60,001 nt of DNA, from contig UQSG01000016.1 of NCBI GenBank assembly GCA_900543695.1, positions 1 through 60,001 of the forward strand. The letters are read 5' to 3'. The stretch comes from an uncultured Clostridium sp. (GTDB lineage: Bacteria; Bacillota; Clostridia; UBA1212; UBA1255). This document shows positions 18,039-27,931 of this stretch, piece by piece; position 1 is the stretch's first letter, and each line of letters starts with the position of its first letter. Position numbers and translations under genes: made by a program. The notes under the pieces were generated by a model. The model was given only the letters and a program-made list of their open reading frames with translations. It ran no database searches and was not told where the DNA came from.

Positions 18039-20647
18039 CGGATAAATTTACACAAAAAACATTAGAGGCGCTGCAAAGCGCGCAGGGAATGGCAATTGAA
18101 AACGAAAATATGCAGATTGCGCCTGAGCATCTTGTCTATGCGCTTGCCGATCAGGACGGCGGTCTGATCGGAAGTCTGCTTGGGAAAATGGGCGTGGATA
18201 CCGACCGGTTTCTGGCGTCCGTGGATGACGCGGTCGCAAATCTGCCGAAGGTGAGCGGAAGCGGGCGGGAACCGGACAAGGTCTATATCTCAAGAGAAAC
18301 GGAGAAAATTCTGTCGGAGGCCGAAAAGGCTGCCAAAAAGGCGCAGGATGAATATGTTTCTGTGGAGCACCTGATGCTTGCGGCCCTGACGTTTCCGACG
18401 CCGAAGCTGAAGGAAATATTTCGGCAATATAATATTACGAAGGATGGATTTTCCGCGGAGCTGAGCAGAGTCAAGACAAACCGCGTGACCGGAGACAACC
18501 CGGAAAGCACCTATGACGCGCTGAACAAATATGGCTTCGACCTTGTGGAGCGCGCGAAGGAAGGAAAGCTTGACCCCGTAATCGGACGTGACAGTGAAAT
18601 CCGGAACGTCATCCGGATCCTTTCCAGAAAAACAAAAAACAATCCGGTTCTGATCGGCGAGCCGGGCGTCGGCAAAACCGCGATCGCGGAAGGGCTTGCC
18701 CAGCGGATCGTGCGGGGAGACGTACCGGAGGGCTTAAAGGATAAAACCATCTTTGCGCTGGATATGGGAGCGCTTATTGCGGGCGCAAAATTCCGCGGAG
18801 AATTTGAAGAACGCCTGAAAGCCGTGCTGAATGAAGTCAAGGCGGCGGAAGGGAAAATCCTGCTTTTTATAGACGAGCTTCATACCATTGTAGGAGCGGG
18901 CAAGACGGACGGCGCAATGGATGCGGGCAACCTGCTGAAGCCGATGCTCGCAAGGGGAGAGCTGCATTGCATCGGTGCCACTACGCTGGATGAATACCGC
19001 CAGTATATTGAAAAGGACGCCGCTCTGGAACGGAGATTCCAGCCGGTGCAGATCGATGAGCCTACAGTGGAGGATACCATTTCCATTTTAAGAGGGCTCA
19101 AGGAGAAATACGAGATTTTCCACGGCGTACAGATTCACGACAGTGCGCTGGTTGCCGCTGCGACGCTGTCGCACCGGTATATTACGGATCGCTTCCTGCC
19201 GGACAAGGCGATCGATCTGGTGGATGAGGCGTGCGCTCAGATTCGGACGGAAATCGACTCCATGCCGTCTGAAATCGACGATATCCGGCGTAAGATCATG
19301 CAGCTGGAAATCGAGGAAATGGCGCTGAAAAAGGAAACGGATACGCTTTCCAGGGAGCGCACCGAAAAGATCGGCAAGGAGCTTGCGGAGCTGCGCGATC
19401 AATTCAACGAAATGAAATCCAGATGGGAATCGGAGAAGCAGGAAATTGACGCAGTCAAAAATACAAAAGAAGAAATTGACCGCGTGAACGGCGAGATCGA
19501 AGCGGCGCAGCGAAATTATGAATATGAAAAGGCGGCAAAGCTCAGATATTCCACACTGCCGGAGCTTGAAAAAAAGCTGGAGGAGGCGCAGAAGAAAAGC
19601 GAGGAACGCGCCCGGAAAACGGGAAATACGGGAACGCTCGTGCGCGATACCGTAACAGAGGAAGAAATTGCCGGGATCGTGGCAAGATGGACGGGAATCC
19701 CCGTATCGAAGCTGATGGAGGGAGAACGGGAGAAAATTCTCCACCTGGACGAAATCCTGCACCGGCGCGTCGTCGGACAGGATGAGGCCGTCACAAAGGT
19801 GACGGAGGCGATCCTCCGTTCCAGAGCCGGCATCGGCGATCCAAACCGACCGATCGGCTCCTTCCTGTTCCTTGGCCCCACCGGCGTCGGAAAGACGGAG
19901 CTTGCAAAGGCGCTGGCGGAGTGCCTTTTCGACGATGAGCACAACATGGTTCGAATCGATATGACAGAATATATGGAAAAATTTTCCGTTTCCAGACTGA
20001 TCGGAGCACCTCCGGGATATGTCGGATATGACGAGGGCGGTCAGCTTACAGAGGCGGTCCGCAGGAGGCCGTATTCGGTCGTTCTGTTCGACGAGGTGGA
20101 AAAAGCGCATCCCGATGTATTTAATATCCTGCTTCAGGTCCTGGACGACGGACGGATCACGGACTCGCAGGGGCGTACCGTGGACTTTAAAAATACGGTC
20201 ATCATACTGACGAGCAATCTGGGATCGCAATTTTTACTTGACGGAATCACGCCGGCAGGTTATATTTCTGAAGAAGCGAAAGAAAGCGTCATGACGCTTC
20301 TGAAAAAGAGCTTCAGGCCGGAATTCCTGAACCGACTGGACGAGATCGTATTTTACAGGCCTCTGCGGAAGGAAGACATGGGCAAGATCATTGATATCCT
20401 GATCGAGCGGCTGAAAGCGCGCTTGGCGGACAAATCGCTGCGTCTTGAAATCACGGACCGGGCCAAGGATTTCATCATCGAGCACGGCTTTGATCCCGTT
20501 TACGGCGCAAGACCGCTGAAGCGGTATCTGCAGAGCCATGTCGAAACGATGCTGGCGAGAACGATTTTGTCGCATGATCTCAGCATCAACGCATGTCTGA
20601 CGGTAGATACGGATGAAACCGGCCAGAACCTGGAGGTGCGGTTTTAA
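18035..20647 (+). CDS. clpB: Protein disaggregase ClpB
   Basis: The 870-residue AAA+ chaperone dissolves protein aggregates with DnaK. Domains in order: Clp N-domain (1-150), first ATPase with GEPGVGKTA (about residue 210) and LFIDELHT, a long coiled-coil M-domain (about 410-530) that separates ClpB from ClpC/ClpA, second ATPase with GPTGVGKTEL (about 612) and VVLFDEVEKAHPDV, and a C-terminal D2-small domain. Length is normal. The start ATG 18035 is coupled to the upstream RHH gene, so the two are made together. Confidence 0.97.
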   Translation: MTDKFTQKTLEALQSAQGMAIENENMQIAPEHLVYALADQDGGLIGSLLGKMGVDTDRFLASVDDAVANLPKVSGSGREPDKVYISRETEKILSEAEKAAKKAQDEYVSVEHLMLAALTFPTPKLKEIFRQYNITKDGFSAELSRVKTNRVTGDNPESTYDALNKYGFDLVERAKEGKLDPVIGRDSEIRNVIRILSRKTKNNPVLIGEPGVGKTAIAEGLAQRIVRGDVPEGLKDKTIFALDMGALIAGAKFRGEFEERLKAVLNEVKAAEGKILLFIDELHTIVGAGKTDGAMDAGNLLKPMLARGELHCIGATTLDEYRQYIEKDAALERRFQPVQIDEPTVEDTISILRGLKEKYEIFHGVQIHDSALVAAATLSHRYITDRFLPDKAIDLVDEACAQIRTEIDSMPSEIDDIRRKIMQLEIEEMALKKETDTLSRERTEKIGKELAELRDQFNEMKSRWESEKQEIDAVKNTKEEIDRVNGEIEAAQRNYEYEKAAKLRYSTLPELEKKLEEAQKKSEERARKTGNTGTLVRDTVTEEEIAGIVARWTGIPVSKLMEGEREKILHLDEILHRRVVGQDEAVTKVTEAILRSRAGIGDPNRPIGSFLFLGPTGVGKTELAKALAECLFDDEHNMVRIDMTEYMEKFSVSRLIGAPPGYVGYDEGGQLTEAVRRRPYSVVLFDEVEKAHPDVFNILLQVLDDGRITDSQGRTVDFKNTVIILTSNLGSQFLLDGITPAGYISEEAKESVMTLLKKSFRPEFLNRLDEIVFYRPLRKEDMGKIIDILIERLKARLADKSLRLEITDRAKDFIIEHGFDPVYGARPLKRYLQSHVETMLARTILSHDLSINACLTVDTDETGQNLEVRF

Positions 20648-20649
20648 AA

Positions 20650-21615
20650 GTGACCGATCAGAATAAAATGCTTTTTCACGGCTGCATTGACGTGGAAAAA
20701 CGGGGAAAGGGGTATCTCGCAAAGCGTTTTACTCCGGAACAGTTTGAAAGATATACAAAAATGCCGTGGTGCATCTATCCGTATTGCACCGCGGGTGTTT
20801 TTATGGAATTCGTAACGGCTGCGGAAGAAATTTCATTTGATTATTACTTCTCGCAGCTGTTTTTTTCCTCGGTCGTCTTTGATATCTTCGAAAACGATAC
20901 ATATATGGCGTTTGTCAGGGAGCCGGACGACTCGAAAGAGGGCCGCGTCGTATACCGGAAGAAAACGCCCGGAACTGTCAGAATACGGATTTATCTGCCG
21001 TATAACGGGGAAACGCATATCTCGGAGATTCGCTTCGGTGATTACAAAACGACGCGCGACCGGCGCAGAAACAAGCTTCTCGTTTACGGAGATTCCATCT
21101 CGCAGGGCCTGATGGGAAGCCATCCGTATATGAGCTACGTGCCTCTGATCAGCGACGTGATCGGCGCAGATTATTTGAATTTAAGCGTTGGAGGAGATCT
21201 GTTTGATAAAAATATGATCGATCCCTCGCTTCCGTTCACTCCGACGGCTGTGATCGTAGCGCTGGGGACGAACGATCTTCCGTTCGTGGGGGATTACAAA
21301 AAGATCAAGAAAAATATAGAGGATTTTTTTGCCAGGCTGCGCGAGGTCTATCCGAACATTCCGGTCAATGTGATTTCCACGATCTGGCAGACGGATCTCG
21401 AACGCTTTGATACGGAAGAGGAACGCAACAAATACAAATTATTTATGCAGATCTATCGCAAAACGATGAAGGAATCGGATAAGGCAGGATGCAATACGAT
21501 CGACGGACTGAAAATCATGCCGCATGTTCCGGAATATTTCACGGATCATGCCCATCCGAACGACATGGGATTTCTGCAGTACGCACTGAATCTTCTGCGT
21601 TTTCTGAAATATTGA
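20650..21615 (+). CDS. SGNH/GDSL-family hydrolase with an N-terminal accessory domain
   Basis: A 321-residue protein. The second half is an SGNH esterase domain: GDSIS (nucleophile serine, near residue 148), VALGTNDLPF (GxND block) and a closing DHAHPNDMGF with the catalytic Asp and His. The first ~130 residues look like a beta-rich domain, as in carbohydrate esterases that deacetylate polysaccharides. There is no signal peptide, so it is probably cytoplasmic. The start is GTG 20650 with GGAGGTG about 12 bases upstream inside the clpB end; ATG 20668 is an alternative. Confidence 0.75.
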   Translation: MTDQNKMLFHGCIDVEKRGKGYLAKRFTPEQFERYTKMPWCIYPYCTAGVFMEFVTAAEEISFDYYFSQLFFSSVVFDIFENDTYMAFVREPDDSKEGRVVYRKKTPGTVRIRIYLPYNGETHISEIRFGDYKTTRDRRRNKLLVYGDSISQGLMGSHPYMSYVPLISDVIGADYLNLSVGGDLFDKNMIDPSLPFTPTAVIVALGTNDLPFVGDYKKIKKNIEDFFARLREVYPNIPVNVISTIWQTDLERFDTEEERNKYKLFMQIYRKTMKESDKAGCNTIDGLKIMPHVPEYFTDHAHPNDMGFLQYALNLLRFLKY

Positions 21616-21629
21616 AAGGATTTGGAGCA

Positions 21630-23021
21630 TTGGAGCTGCCTCTGGAGTATACAAATAAAATGACCGAGCTTCTCGGGAAAGAAGAATTTGCGCGCTACCG
21701 GCAGGCGCTGGATTCGGCGCGCGCTTTTGGAATCCGCGTCAATACGCTGAAGATAACGACGGACGAATTTATCGAGGAGCTTGGCGAATGCATTGGAATC
21801 GGCGAGAGGATCCCCTGGACATCGGACGGATTTTATTACGATCCATTTGACGGAAAAGGTGCGGAACAGCCGGGAAAGCTGCCGTTTTATCATGCCGGCC
21901 TGTATTATCTTCAGGAACCGAGCGCAATGTATCCTGCCGAGCAGCTTGACGTAAAACCGGGAGACAAGGTTTTGGACCTGTGCGCAGCGCCGGGCGGGAA
22001 GAGCACGAAGCTTGCCGCGAAGCTAAAGGGAGCGGGATTGCTGGTCGCCAACGATGTCAGCGAGGAACGGGTAAAGGCGCTGATTTATAATCTTGAGCTC
22101 GCAGGCATACGGAATGCGGTCGTGACGAACGAACCGCCGGAACGGCTCTGGCCGAATTTTTCCGGGTATTTTGATAAAATCCTCATAGACGCGCCCTGCT
22201 CCGGCGAAGGAATGTTCCGAAAGGATGCGGAGGCCGTCAAAAGCTGGGGAAAATTCAAAACGGAGCTCTGTATGAAGCTTCAGCAGGAAATCCTGGAGGC
22301 CGCGCACCGGCTGATCAAGCCCGGCGGCCGCCTGCTGTATTCGACCTGCACATTTGATCCGAGAGAGGACGAGGAGATGATCCGCTCGTTCATGAGCCGC
22401 CATCCGGAATATTTTCTCGTCCCGCTTGTCAAGCCGGGCGGCGTGGAGGACGGTCTGAACGGGATGCGGGAGGCGGCACGCCTGTGGCCTCATAAATTGA
22501 ACGGAGAAGGGCATTTTGCCGCCTTGCTAGAAAAACAGCCTTCGGAATACGAAGCGCGTTCTGAAGATGCCCGCATGGCAAAAACGCAAAGCTACCAGAT
22601 CTGCCGGGAAGTACCTGCGGAATTTGCGGCGTTTTGGAAAAAGAATCTATATGGAGAGATTCCGGAGGGATTCTATTATACCGCCGGAAGCGCGCTGTAT
22701 TATCTGCCTTGTCTGCCTCCGGTCTTAGACGGAATCAAGGCGCCTAAAATCGGTTTGCGGCTTGGAGACCTGAATTACGGTAAATTTAAACCCTATCAGC
22801 AGTTCGCAACGTCGTACGGCGGATTTTTTCGCAGGAAAATCAGCTTTCCCTGGCAGGACGAGGCTTTAAAGCGTTATTTGCGCGGAGAAACGCTGACTGG
22901 AATCGAAGCCGAGGACGGATGGTCGGCGATCTGCGTAGGCCGCCACGTGATCGGCATGGGAATCCTCAGCGGAGGCACCCTGAAAAATTTATATCCTAAA
23001 GGCTGGAGGCGTATGCTTTGA
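21630..23021 (+). CDS. RsmF/RsmB-like rRNA (cytosine-C5) methyltransferase
   Basis: A 463-residue NOL1/NOP2/sun-family enzyme. Motifs: VLDLCAAPGGKSTKLA (SAM binding, about residue 115), DAPCSGEGMFRKD with the PC catalytic pair, and YSTCTFDPREDEE with the second cysteine. A C-terminal ~130-residue extension matches the RsmF type, which methylates 16S rRNA. I chose TTG 21630 because the resulting N-terminus ELPLEYTNKMTELLG matches the family start and AAAGGA lies 9 bases upstream; the frame is open further upstream within the preceding gene. Confidence 0.85.
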   Translation: MELPLEYTNKMTELLGKEEFARYRQALDSARAFGIRVNTLKITTDEFIEELGECIGIGERIPWTSDGFYYDPFDGKGAEQPGKLPFYHAGLYYLQEPSAMYPAEQLDVKPGDKVLDLCAAPGGKSTKLAAKLKGAGLLVANDVSEERVKALIYNLELAGIRNAVVTNEPPERLWPNFSGYFDKILIDAPCSGEGMFRKDAEAVKSWGKFKTELCMKLQQEILEAAHRLIKPGGRLLYSTCTFDPREDEEMIRSFMSRHPEYFLVPLVKPGGVEDGLNGMREAARLWPHKLNGEGHFAALLEKQPSEYEARSEDARMAKTQSYQICREVPAEFAAFWKKNLYGEIPEGFYYTAGSALYYLPCLPPVLDGIKAPKIGLRLGDLNYGKFKPYQQFATSYGGFFRRKISFPWQDEALKRYLRGETLTGIEAEDGWSAICVGRHVIGMGILSGGTLKNLYPKGWRRML

Positions 23022-23743
23022 TCCGTTTGGACCGATTTCTTTCCAATATGGGACGCGGCACCCGCAAGGAAGTGAAAAAAATGATTTCAGAGGGTGCCGT
23101 GACAGTAAACGGAATACCCGCGGCGGATTGCGCTATGGCTGTAGACGAACAAAACGATCAGGTCTTCGTCTGCTCGGAGCGCGTTTTTTACCGGCCGTTC
23201 GTCTATCTCATGATGAATAAGCCCTCCGGCGTCCTCTCCGCCTCAGAGGACCGGGGAGGCGCTGTTACGGCGGCGGATCTTGTAGCGGGGGAATATGCGC
23301 ATTATCGCGTTTCCCCGGCGGGACGCCTGGATAAGGACAGCGAGGGCTTTTTGATTCTGACAAACGACGGCGATTATATTCACCAGGTGATTTCTCCGGC
23401 AAAGCATGTGAGCAAGCGGTATTTTTGCAGTCTGGAGCATGAAATCAGCGAGGCAGATATCGCGGCGTTTGAAAACGGCATCCTGCTGGCGGACGGGTTT
23501 CTCTGCCGGCCCGCCGTACTGGAACGGGGCGTTCCCGGCCGGGACGCGCCGGGGCCCTCGGCCTTTGTAACGATACAGGAAGGAAAATTTCACCAGGTCA
23601 AACGGATGTTTGCTGCCAGAGCCAATAAAGTGCTTGCGTTGAAACGAGTCCGGATCGGCGGCGTTTGTCTCGACGCGTCGCTCGCGCCGGGGGAATACCG
23701 TGAAATGACGGAGGAAGAAAAGGAGCGTATCATTCATGAATAG
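23018..23743 (+). CDS. RsuA/RluB-family pseudouridine synthase
   Basis: The 241-residue protein has an N-terminal S4 RNA-binding domain (RLDRFLSNMGRGTRKEVKKM) and the catalytic motif GRLDKDSEGFLILTND, in which the Asp attacks uridine. A closing HQVKRMFAA motif is also typical. It modifies 16S or 23S rRNA; the exact site is not inferable. Translation begins at TTG 23018 overlapping the previous TGA (TTGA) with GGAGGC at 23005, so it is coupled to the upstream methyltransferase. Confidence 0.9.
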   Translation: MIRLDRFLSNMGRGTRKEVKKMISEGAVTVNGIPAADCAMAVDEQNDQVFVCSERVFYRPFVYLMMNKPSGVLSASEDRGGAVTAADLVAGEYAHYRVSPAGRLDKDSEGFLILTNDGDYIHQVISPAKHVSKRYFCSLEHEISEADIAAFENGILLADGFLCRPAVLERGVPGRDAPGPSAFVTIQEGKFHQVKRMFAARANKVLALKRVRIGGVCLDASLAPGEYREMTEEEKERIIHE

Positions 23744-24881
23744 ACAAATCGCGGAAAAGGCGGATCTGTTTCTTTCCGGCCTGCAGGGACGCTACGAAAA
23801 CGAAAGAGACTTTTTTCTCGGGATACAGGCCGAATTTTCCTCGGGGAACAAAACGTACGAGCTGAAAGCGGAAGCGGACGGGGACGCGCTTTCGTATCGC
23901 TTTATGGGAAACAGCTATCGGACGGATTTTGCGGCATTCCGGGCGTTTCTAAAAACGCAGATCCCGGAATTTGACGAAATGCGTTTTACTTATATAGAAC
24001 GAGGGAAAAAGATTCATATATACGCCGATGCGAAAAACGTATCCTCAGAAAGCAAAAACGCCTCGGAGCCGGCGGAACCGGCCGCAGCGGGACCTGCAAT
24101 GAGCAGCAGGGAGTATTATATCAAGCCCGACCGGGCTGCGGCGCTGCTGGAAGCCATCGGAATCCTCGGAAAGAACGGAAAAATCCGAAACGATAAGATT
24201 CGAAAATATAATCAAATCGATCATTTTATCGAGCTGGCAGATCCGTTGCTTCGAAGGCTTTCCACCGGGAAAAAAGCGCTTCGGATCATTGACTGCGGCT
24301 GCGGAAAATCCTACTTGTCTTTTGCGCTTAATTTTTATATCAAGGAAATACTGGGAAAGCCCTGTTATTTTACGGGACTGGACCGTAACGCCGGCGTGAT
24401 TGCGGAGTCTAAGCGCATCGCGGACAAGCTGCGCTATGCCAATATGAAATTTATCGAGACCGATATCGCCGCTTATGAGCCGGACGCCGGATACGACCTG
24501 CTGCTTACGCTGCATGCTTGCGATACGGCTACGGACAAGGCGCTGTCGTTTGCGCTGAACCATAAAATCCCCGGGATCCTCTGCGTTCCCTGCTGTCATA
24601 AGGAGCTGAATGCACAGTACCATCTGGACGGCTTTGAGGATATTTTAAAATACGGCATACTGAAAGCCCGTATCGCGGACAGTCTGACGGACGGACTGCG
24701 CGCGATGTATCTGGAAGGCCATGGCTACGACGTTTCCATGCTGGAATATATTTCTCCTATCGACACGCCAAAAAACCTTATGATCAAAGCGATCCGCACA
24801 TCCGGAAGAAGGGAAGCGGTTCTGAACAGATATCGACGGATCTGCGAAATGCTCGGAGCGAGCCTATCTATCGGCAGATAA
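23736..24881 (+). CDS. SAM-dependent methyltransferase with an unclassified N-terminal domain
   Basis: A 381-residue protein. The C-terminal half (about residues 150-350) is a class I methyltransferase with IIDCGCGKSYLSFAL as SAM motif I, FTGLDRN as motif II, LLLTLHACDTATD as motif IV and VPCCHKELN, the pattern of the Methyltransf_32 group implicated in RNA methylation. The first ~110 residues have a repeat-poor alpha/beta fold that I cannot classify, followed by an Ala/Pro/Ser-rich link. Start ATG 23736 overlaps the previous gene. Being third in a row of RNA-modifying enzymes supports an RNA substrate (inference). Confidence 0.75.
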   Translation: MNRQIAEKADLFLSGLQGRYENERDFFLGIQAEFSSGNKTYELKAEADGDALSYRFMGNSYRTDFAAFRAFLKTQIPEFDEMRFTYIERGKKIHIYADAKNVSSESKNASEPAEPAAAGPAMSSREYYIKPDRAAALLEAIGILGKNGKIRNDKIRKYNQIDHFIELADPLLRRLSTGKKALRIIDCGCGKSYLSFALNFYIKEILGKPCYFTGLDRNAGVIAESKRIADKLRYANMKFIETDIAAYEPDAGYDLLLTLHACDTATDKALSFALNHKIPGILCVPCCHKELNAQYHLDGFEDILKYGILKARIADSLTDGLRAMYLEGHGYDVSMLEYISPIDTPKNLMIKAIRTSGRREAVLNRYRRICEMLGASLSIGR

Positions 24882-24920
24882 AGTGCGAACCATGCTGAAA
24901 ATATCGTTCGATACATAAAA

Positions 24921-24977
24921 ATATGTTTACAAATGTTGACGTTTATACTATTCTAACAGAAAGATCTGTAAACATAT
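24921..24977 (+). promoter_or_regulatory. Promoter with flanking 10-bp inverted repeat before the CHAP gene
   Basis: A candidate sigma-A promoter TTTACA (24926-24931), 17 bases, TATTCT (24949-24954) sits inside inverted arms ATATGTTTAC (24921-24930) and GTAAACATAT (24968-24977). The arms carry TGTAAA half-sites, the motif used by WalR-type wall regulators, but in opposite rather than tandem orientation. Confidence 0.5.
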
Positions 24978-25006
24978 AAAATTTATTTCGAACGGAGGGT
25001 TTTGAT

Positions 25007-27313
25007 TTGAAGAAATTTACAAGACGCATTTTTTCTGCGGTATTGACGTTTGCGATTGCGGCGGGACTGCTTCCGCTGCGTATGGAAAACGTTCAGGCTT
25101 TAACGATGACGTATGAGCCGTCCTCTTATTACCGTTCCAGCGTATACTATTCGCGGCTTACGGGTGTCGCGCTTACTGGAAATCCCAAAACAGATCTCGT
25201 GCTTGTCGCGGCGTCCCAGGTCGGCTATCACGAGGGGAACAGCAGAAGCGAGCTCGGCGGCGGAAACACATCCGGCACCGCAAATTATACGGAATATGCA
25301 TATTGGTTCGGCCCGCGCGTACGCGGCGACAGCAATTTCTGGTATGCATGGTGCGCGATGTTTATCAGCTGGTGTGCAAGACAGGCGGGAATTCCGGAAA
25401 GTATGATTAACAATTCCAGCATGGCGACCTGCAGCGGCAACCCGTCGCTTTCCGGGAGCTATGCGTTCCATATCGAGAAAAAGACAAAAGATACTTATAC
25501 CCCGCAGGCCGGCGATATGATCTTCTTTTCTTCTTCCGGAACGGCATCCGGACAGCATGTGGGGATTGTAGAATCTGTCAGCGGCGGGTATGTACATACA
25601 ATTGAGGGGAATGCGAGCAATCAGGTGCTCCGAAGGTCCTATGCGCTTACCTCCTCCCAAATCGTATATTACGGCGTAATGAATGGCGCGGGCGGCGGCA
25701 CGGCGCCGTCTTATGAGACAACGTGGGATATCGGAACCTACACAGTGACTGCATCCGCGCTGAATATCCGGCAGTATCCGACCGCTTCCTCGGCAAAGAC
25801 GGGCTCTTATCCGAACGGCTCGATTGTAACCATTTATGAATATCTGACGGACGGCTCCTGGGGACGAACGGATGACGGCTGGATTTCTATGAATTACGTT
25901 TCGCGCAGATACGAAACGATTTCGATCGATGCACAGACTTATGAAAAAGGTGCACCGATCACGGTATATACGGGGAACACAGGCAATTATCCCGAGGCGT
26001 GGATCGGCCTTTACCGGCAGGGAGAGGTCGAGGATCCCTATACTGCGGGAGGCGTTGAGGCAAGAGTATACGAATATGTGGGAAGCAACAGCTCCGTGAC
26101 CTTTGATTCGTCTTCTCTCGCCGCAGGAAGCTATTATGTGCGCGCCTATTGCAGCGGCGGTCTTTCCGCATATGTAAAAATCAGCGATCCCGTTTTCTTT
26201 ACGATCACGGAGGGAACGCAGACATATGTCAGAGACGCAGATCTGTATACGATATCGAATGTTACGACTATCAATGTGCGCGCTGTTCCGCAAACCGGCG
26301 CTGTTGTGAAAACGCTCGATGCGGGAGCCGTGATTCCTGTTTACGAAATCTGTGACCTTCAAGTGCCGGGCGGGACGCAGAGATGGGGGCGTACGGACGG
26401 CGGCTGGCTTGCAATGGTGTCCTCGGCTGATCTGACGACGCCGTATTGCGTTCCGTATAAAAAAACGATTTCCATGAGTGAGAGCTACATTCAGGGAAGC
26501 AAACTGATCGTAACGGCATATGACATCGTCCATCCTGCCTATACGGGCGTGTGGCTCGGGATTTATAACGCGGCCGACAGCGACCGCTCTGAGGATGTGC
26601 AGGGCGCCGTTTCCGTTCTGTGGGCGGACGCCATCGCAGACGAAAGCGGAAACGCCGTTATGACGTTTCCGAATCAAAATCAATCGGACAAGGGAAATTC
26701 ATACGTTTTGCCGGCGGGAAGCTACTATGCGCGCCTGTTCTGTACGATCGGGGACGATGCCTATATTGCGCTCAGCGATAAACTGGCCTTTACAGTCGTA
26801 TCCTCCGCCAATACGGCGGTTGTTTCTTCAAACGCAGCTTCTTATATAAAAGGGGAAACGATGAAGATCTCGTACGGCGGAGGAAGCCTGACGGATACGG
26901 CATGGATCGGAATTTATCCGATTTTACAGAATGTATATCAGGCGGAAAATCCTTCTTTGCTGTGGCAGTATGTGAGCAGCGCAGGCGGAACCGCGTATTT
27001 TCCTACAACCGCTCTTCCGGCGGGCTCTTATAAGCTCGTGATTTTTCAGGACGACGGCTATACGGCGCTGAATATGGATCCGTTTGAAATTCTGCAGAAT
27101 ACTGCCGTTTTTACGGCGGCGGCAGGGAGCTATAAGATTACTGCCAGCGCGCTGAACGTGCGCAGCTATCCTGTTACAGGAAGCGTGTATGGCCTATATT
27201 ATCAAAACGAGATCGTTTCGGTATATGAAACGTATCAGACCGAGAGCGGAAGCCTGTGGGGACGAACGGATCTGGGATGGATCTCTATGAGCTATGCGGC
27301 TCCTGTTTTTTGA
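25007..27313 (+). CDS. Secreted CHAP-domain wall hydrolase with SH3 and beta-repeat modules
   Basis: A 768-residue exported protein with a signal peptide ending near Ala31 (VQALTM). A CHAP-type amidase/endopeptidase domain (about 60-225) has the active-site Cys116 in AWCAMFISWCARQ, His184 in GQHVGIVES and an acidic IEGN near 200. Then an SH3b module (about 243-300), a beta module, a second SH3b (about 400-460), two more beta modules and a C-terminal SH3b (about 705-768). The three beta modules each begin Y-x-K/Q-G and contain a WIG/LGIY or WIGLY strand. It likely binds and cuts peptidoglycan. Start is TTG 25007 with CGGAGGG upstream. Confidence 0.85.
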   Translation: MKKFTRRIFSAVLTFAIAAGLLPLRMENVQALTMTYEPSSYYRSSVYYSRLTGVALTGNPKTDLVLVAASQVGYHEGNSRSELGGGNTSGTANYTEYAYWFGPRVRGDSNFWYAWCAMFISWCARQAGIPESMINNSSMATCSGNPSLSGSYAFHIEKKTKDTYTPQAGDMIFFSSSGTASGQHVGIVESVSGGYVHTIEGNASNQVLRRSYALTSSQIVYYGVMNGAGGGTAPSYETTWDIGTYTVTASALNIRQYPTASSAKTGSYPNGSIVTIYEYLTDGSWGRTDDGWISMNYVSRRYETISIDAQTYEKGAPITVYTGNTGNYPEAWIGLYRQGEVEDPYTAGGVEARVYEYVGSNSSVTFDSSSLAAGSYYVRAYCSGGLSAYVKISDPVFFTITEGTQTYVRDADLYTISNVTTINVRAVPQTGAVVKTLDAGAVIPVYEICDLQVPGGTQRWGRTDGGWLAMVSSADLTTPYCVPYKKTISMSESYIQGSKLIVTAYDIVHPAYTGVWLGIYNAADSDRSEDVQGAVSVLWADAIADESGNAVMTFPNQNQSDKGNSYVLPAGSYYARLFCTIGDDAYIALSDKLAFTVVSSANTAVVSSNAASYIKGETMKISYGGGSLTDTAWIGIYPILQNVYQAENPSLLWQYVSSAGGTAYFPTTALPAGSYKLVIFQDDGYTALNMDPFEILQNTAVFTAAAGSYKITASALNVRSYPVTGSVYGLYYQNEIVSVYETYQTESGSLWGRTDLGWISMSYAAPVF

Positions 27314-27533
27314 TAGAAATGCCCCGAACGAAGCGGACATCGTTAGAATCTTTTCTGTTGGATAGATCCCGACTTTTACGGCTCAAGAGCTTTTTTGCCG
27401 TTCTACCCAAATGTCGTTCCTGCCTCGGAATCTCACCGTAGCGTGGCCAGGCTCGCTCCCGACAGGGAGGTCATCGCACAGTCATATCCCATTCGGACGG
27501 TCATTTCGTTGTTAAGTACAACGAGAAAAATAT

Positions 27534-27613
27534 AAAGCCGCCACATATCGACACGAATCATCGGCGAAAGCTTAGCTCTCACTTCAAATCAGATGCTCAT
27601 ATGTGACGGCTTT
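27534..27613. repeat. Long inverted repeat (15-base arms, one mismatch)
   Basis: AAAGCCGCCACATAT (27534-27548) and ATATGTGACGGCTTT (27599-27613) pair around a 50-base loop. On the minus strand the right side is followed by a TATATTTTTC tract, so it may act as a terminator for transcripts coming from the sigma-factor gene, or be the relic of an element end. Confidence 0.5.
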
Positions 27614-27902
27614 GAATGTTTCAAAAGACCATACTGTTTGCGTCGGCTCAACTCCGCCTTAAACAGTACAAAAAACAACGGTGGCGAATCACGGTACGCT
27701 CCGAAAGGAGAATACCGCCGGTATAGCGGACTTGTACCTGGCTATACCTCTACCAAGACATCATATTCAGTTGTAGTCCCTCATAAAAAGAAAATTCCCT
27801 ATATCATAAAGAACATATGTTTGTAAATAGTTTTTTGCCAAATACGTAAATTTTGGTCGATTCATTCGAACACATGGAATACTAACGGATTTTGTTATGA
27901 AA

Positions 27903-27931
27903 ACCGCCAAGAACTCACTGCTCTCGGCGGT
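27903..27931 (-). terminator. Terminator of the sigma-factor gene
   Basis: In the minus-strand RNA, ACCGCCGA pairs with UUGGCGGU (one G-U pair) and is followed by UUUC. It lies six bases after the sigma gene stop. Confidence 0.6.

Noticed and set aside
19088..20230. A 380-codon minus-strand frame
   Set aside because: Antisense to clpB with no recognisable domain.
25100..26683. A 527-codon open frame on the minus strand
   Set aside because: It is antisense to the well-supported CHAP hydrolase, has no family match and no ribosome binding site.
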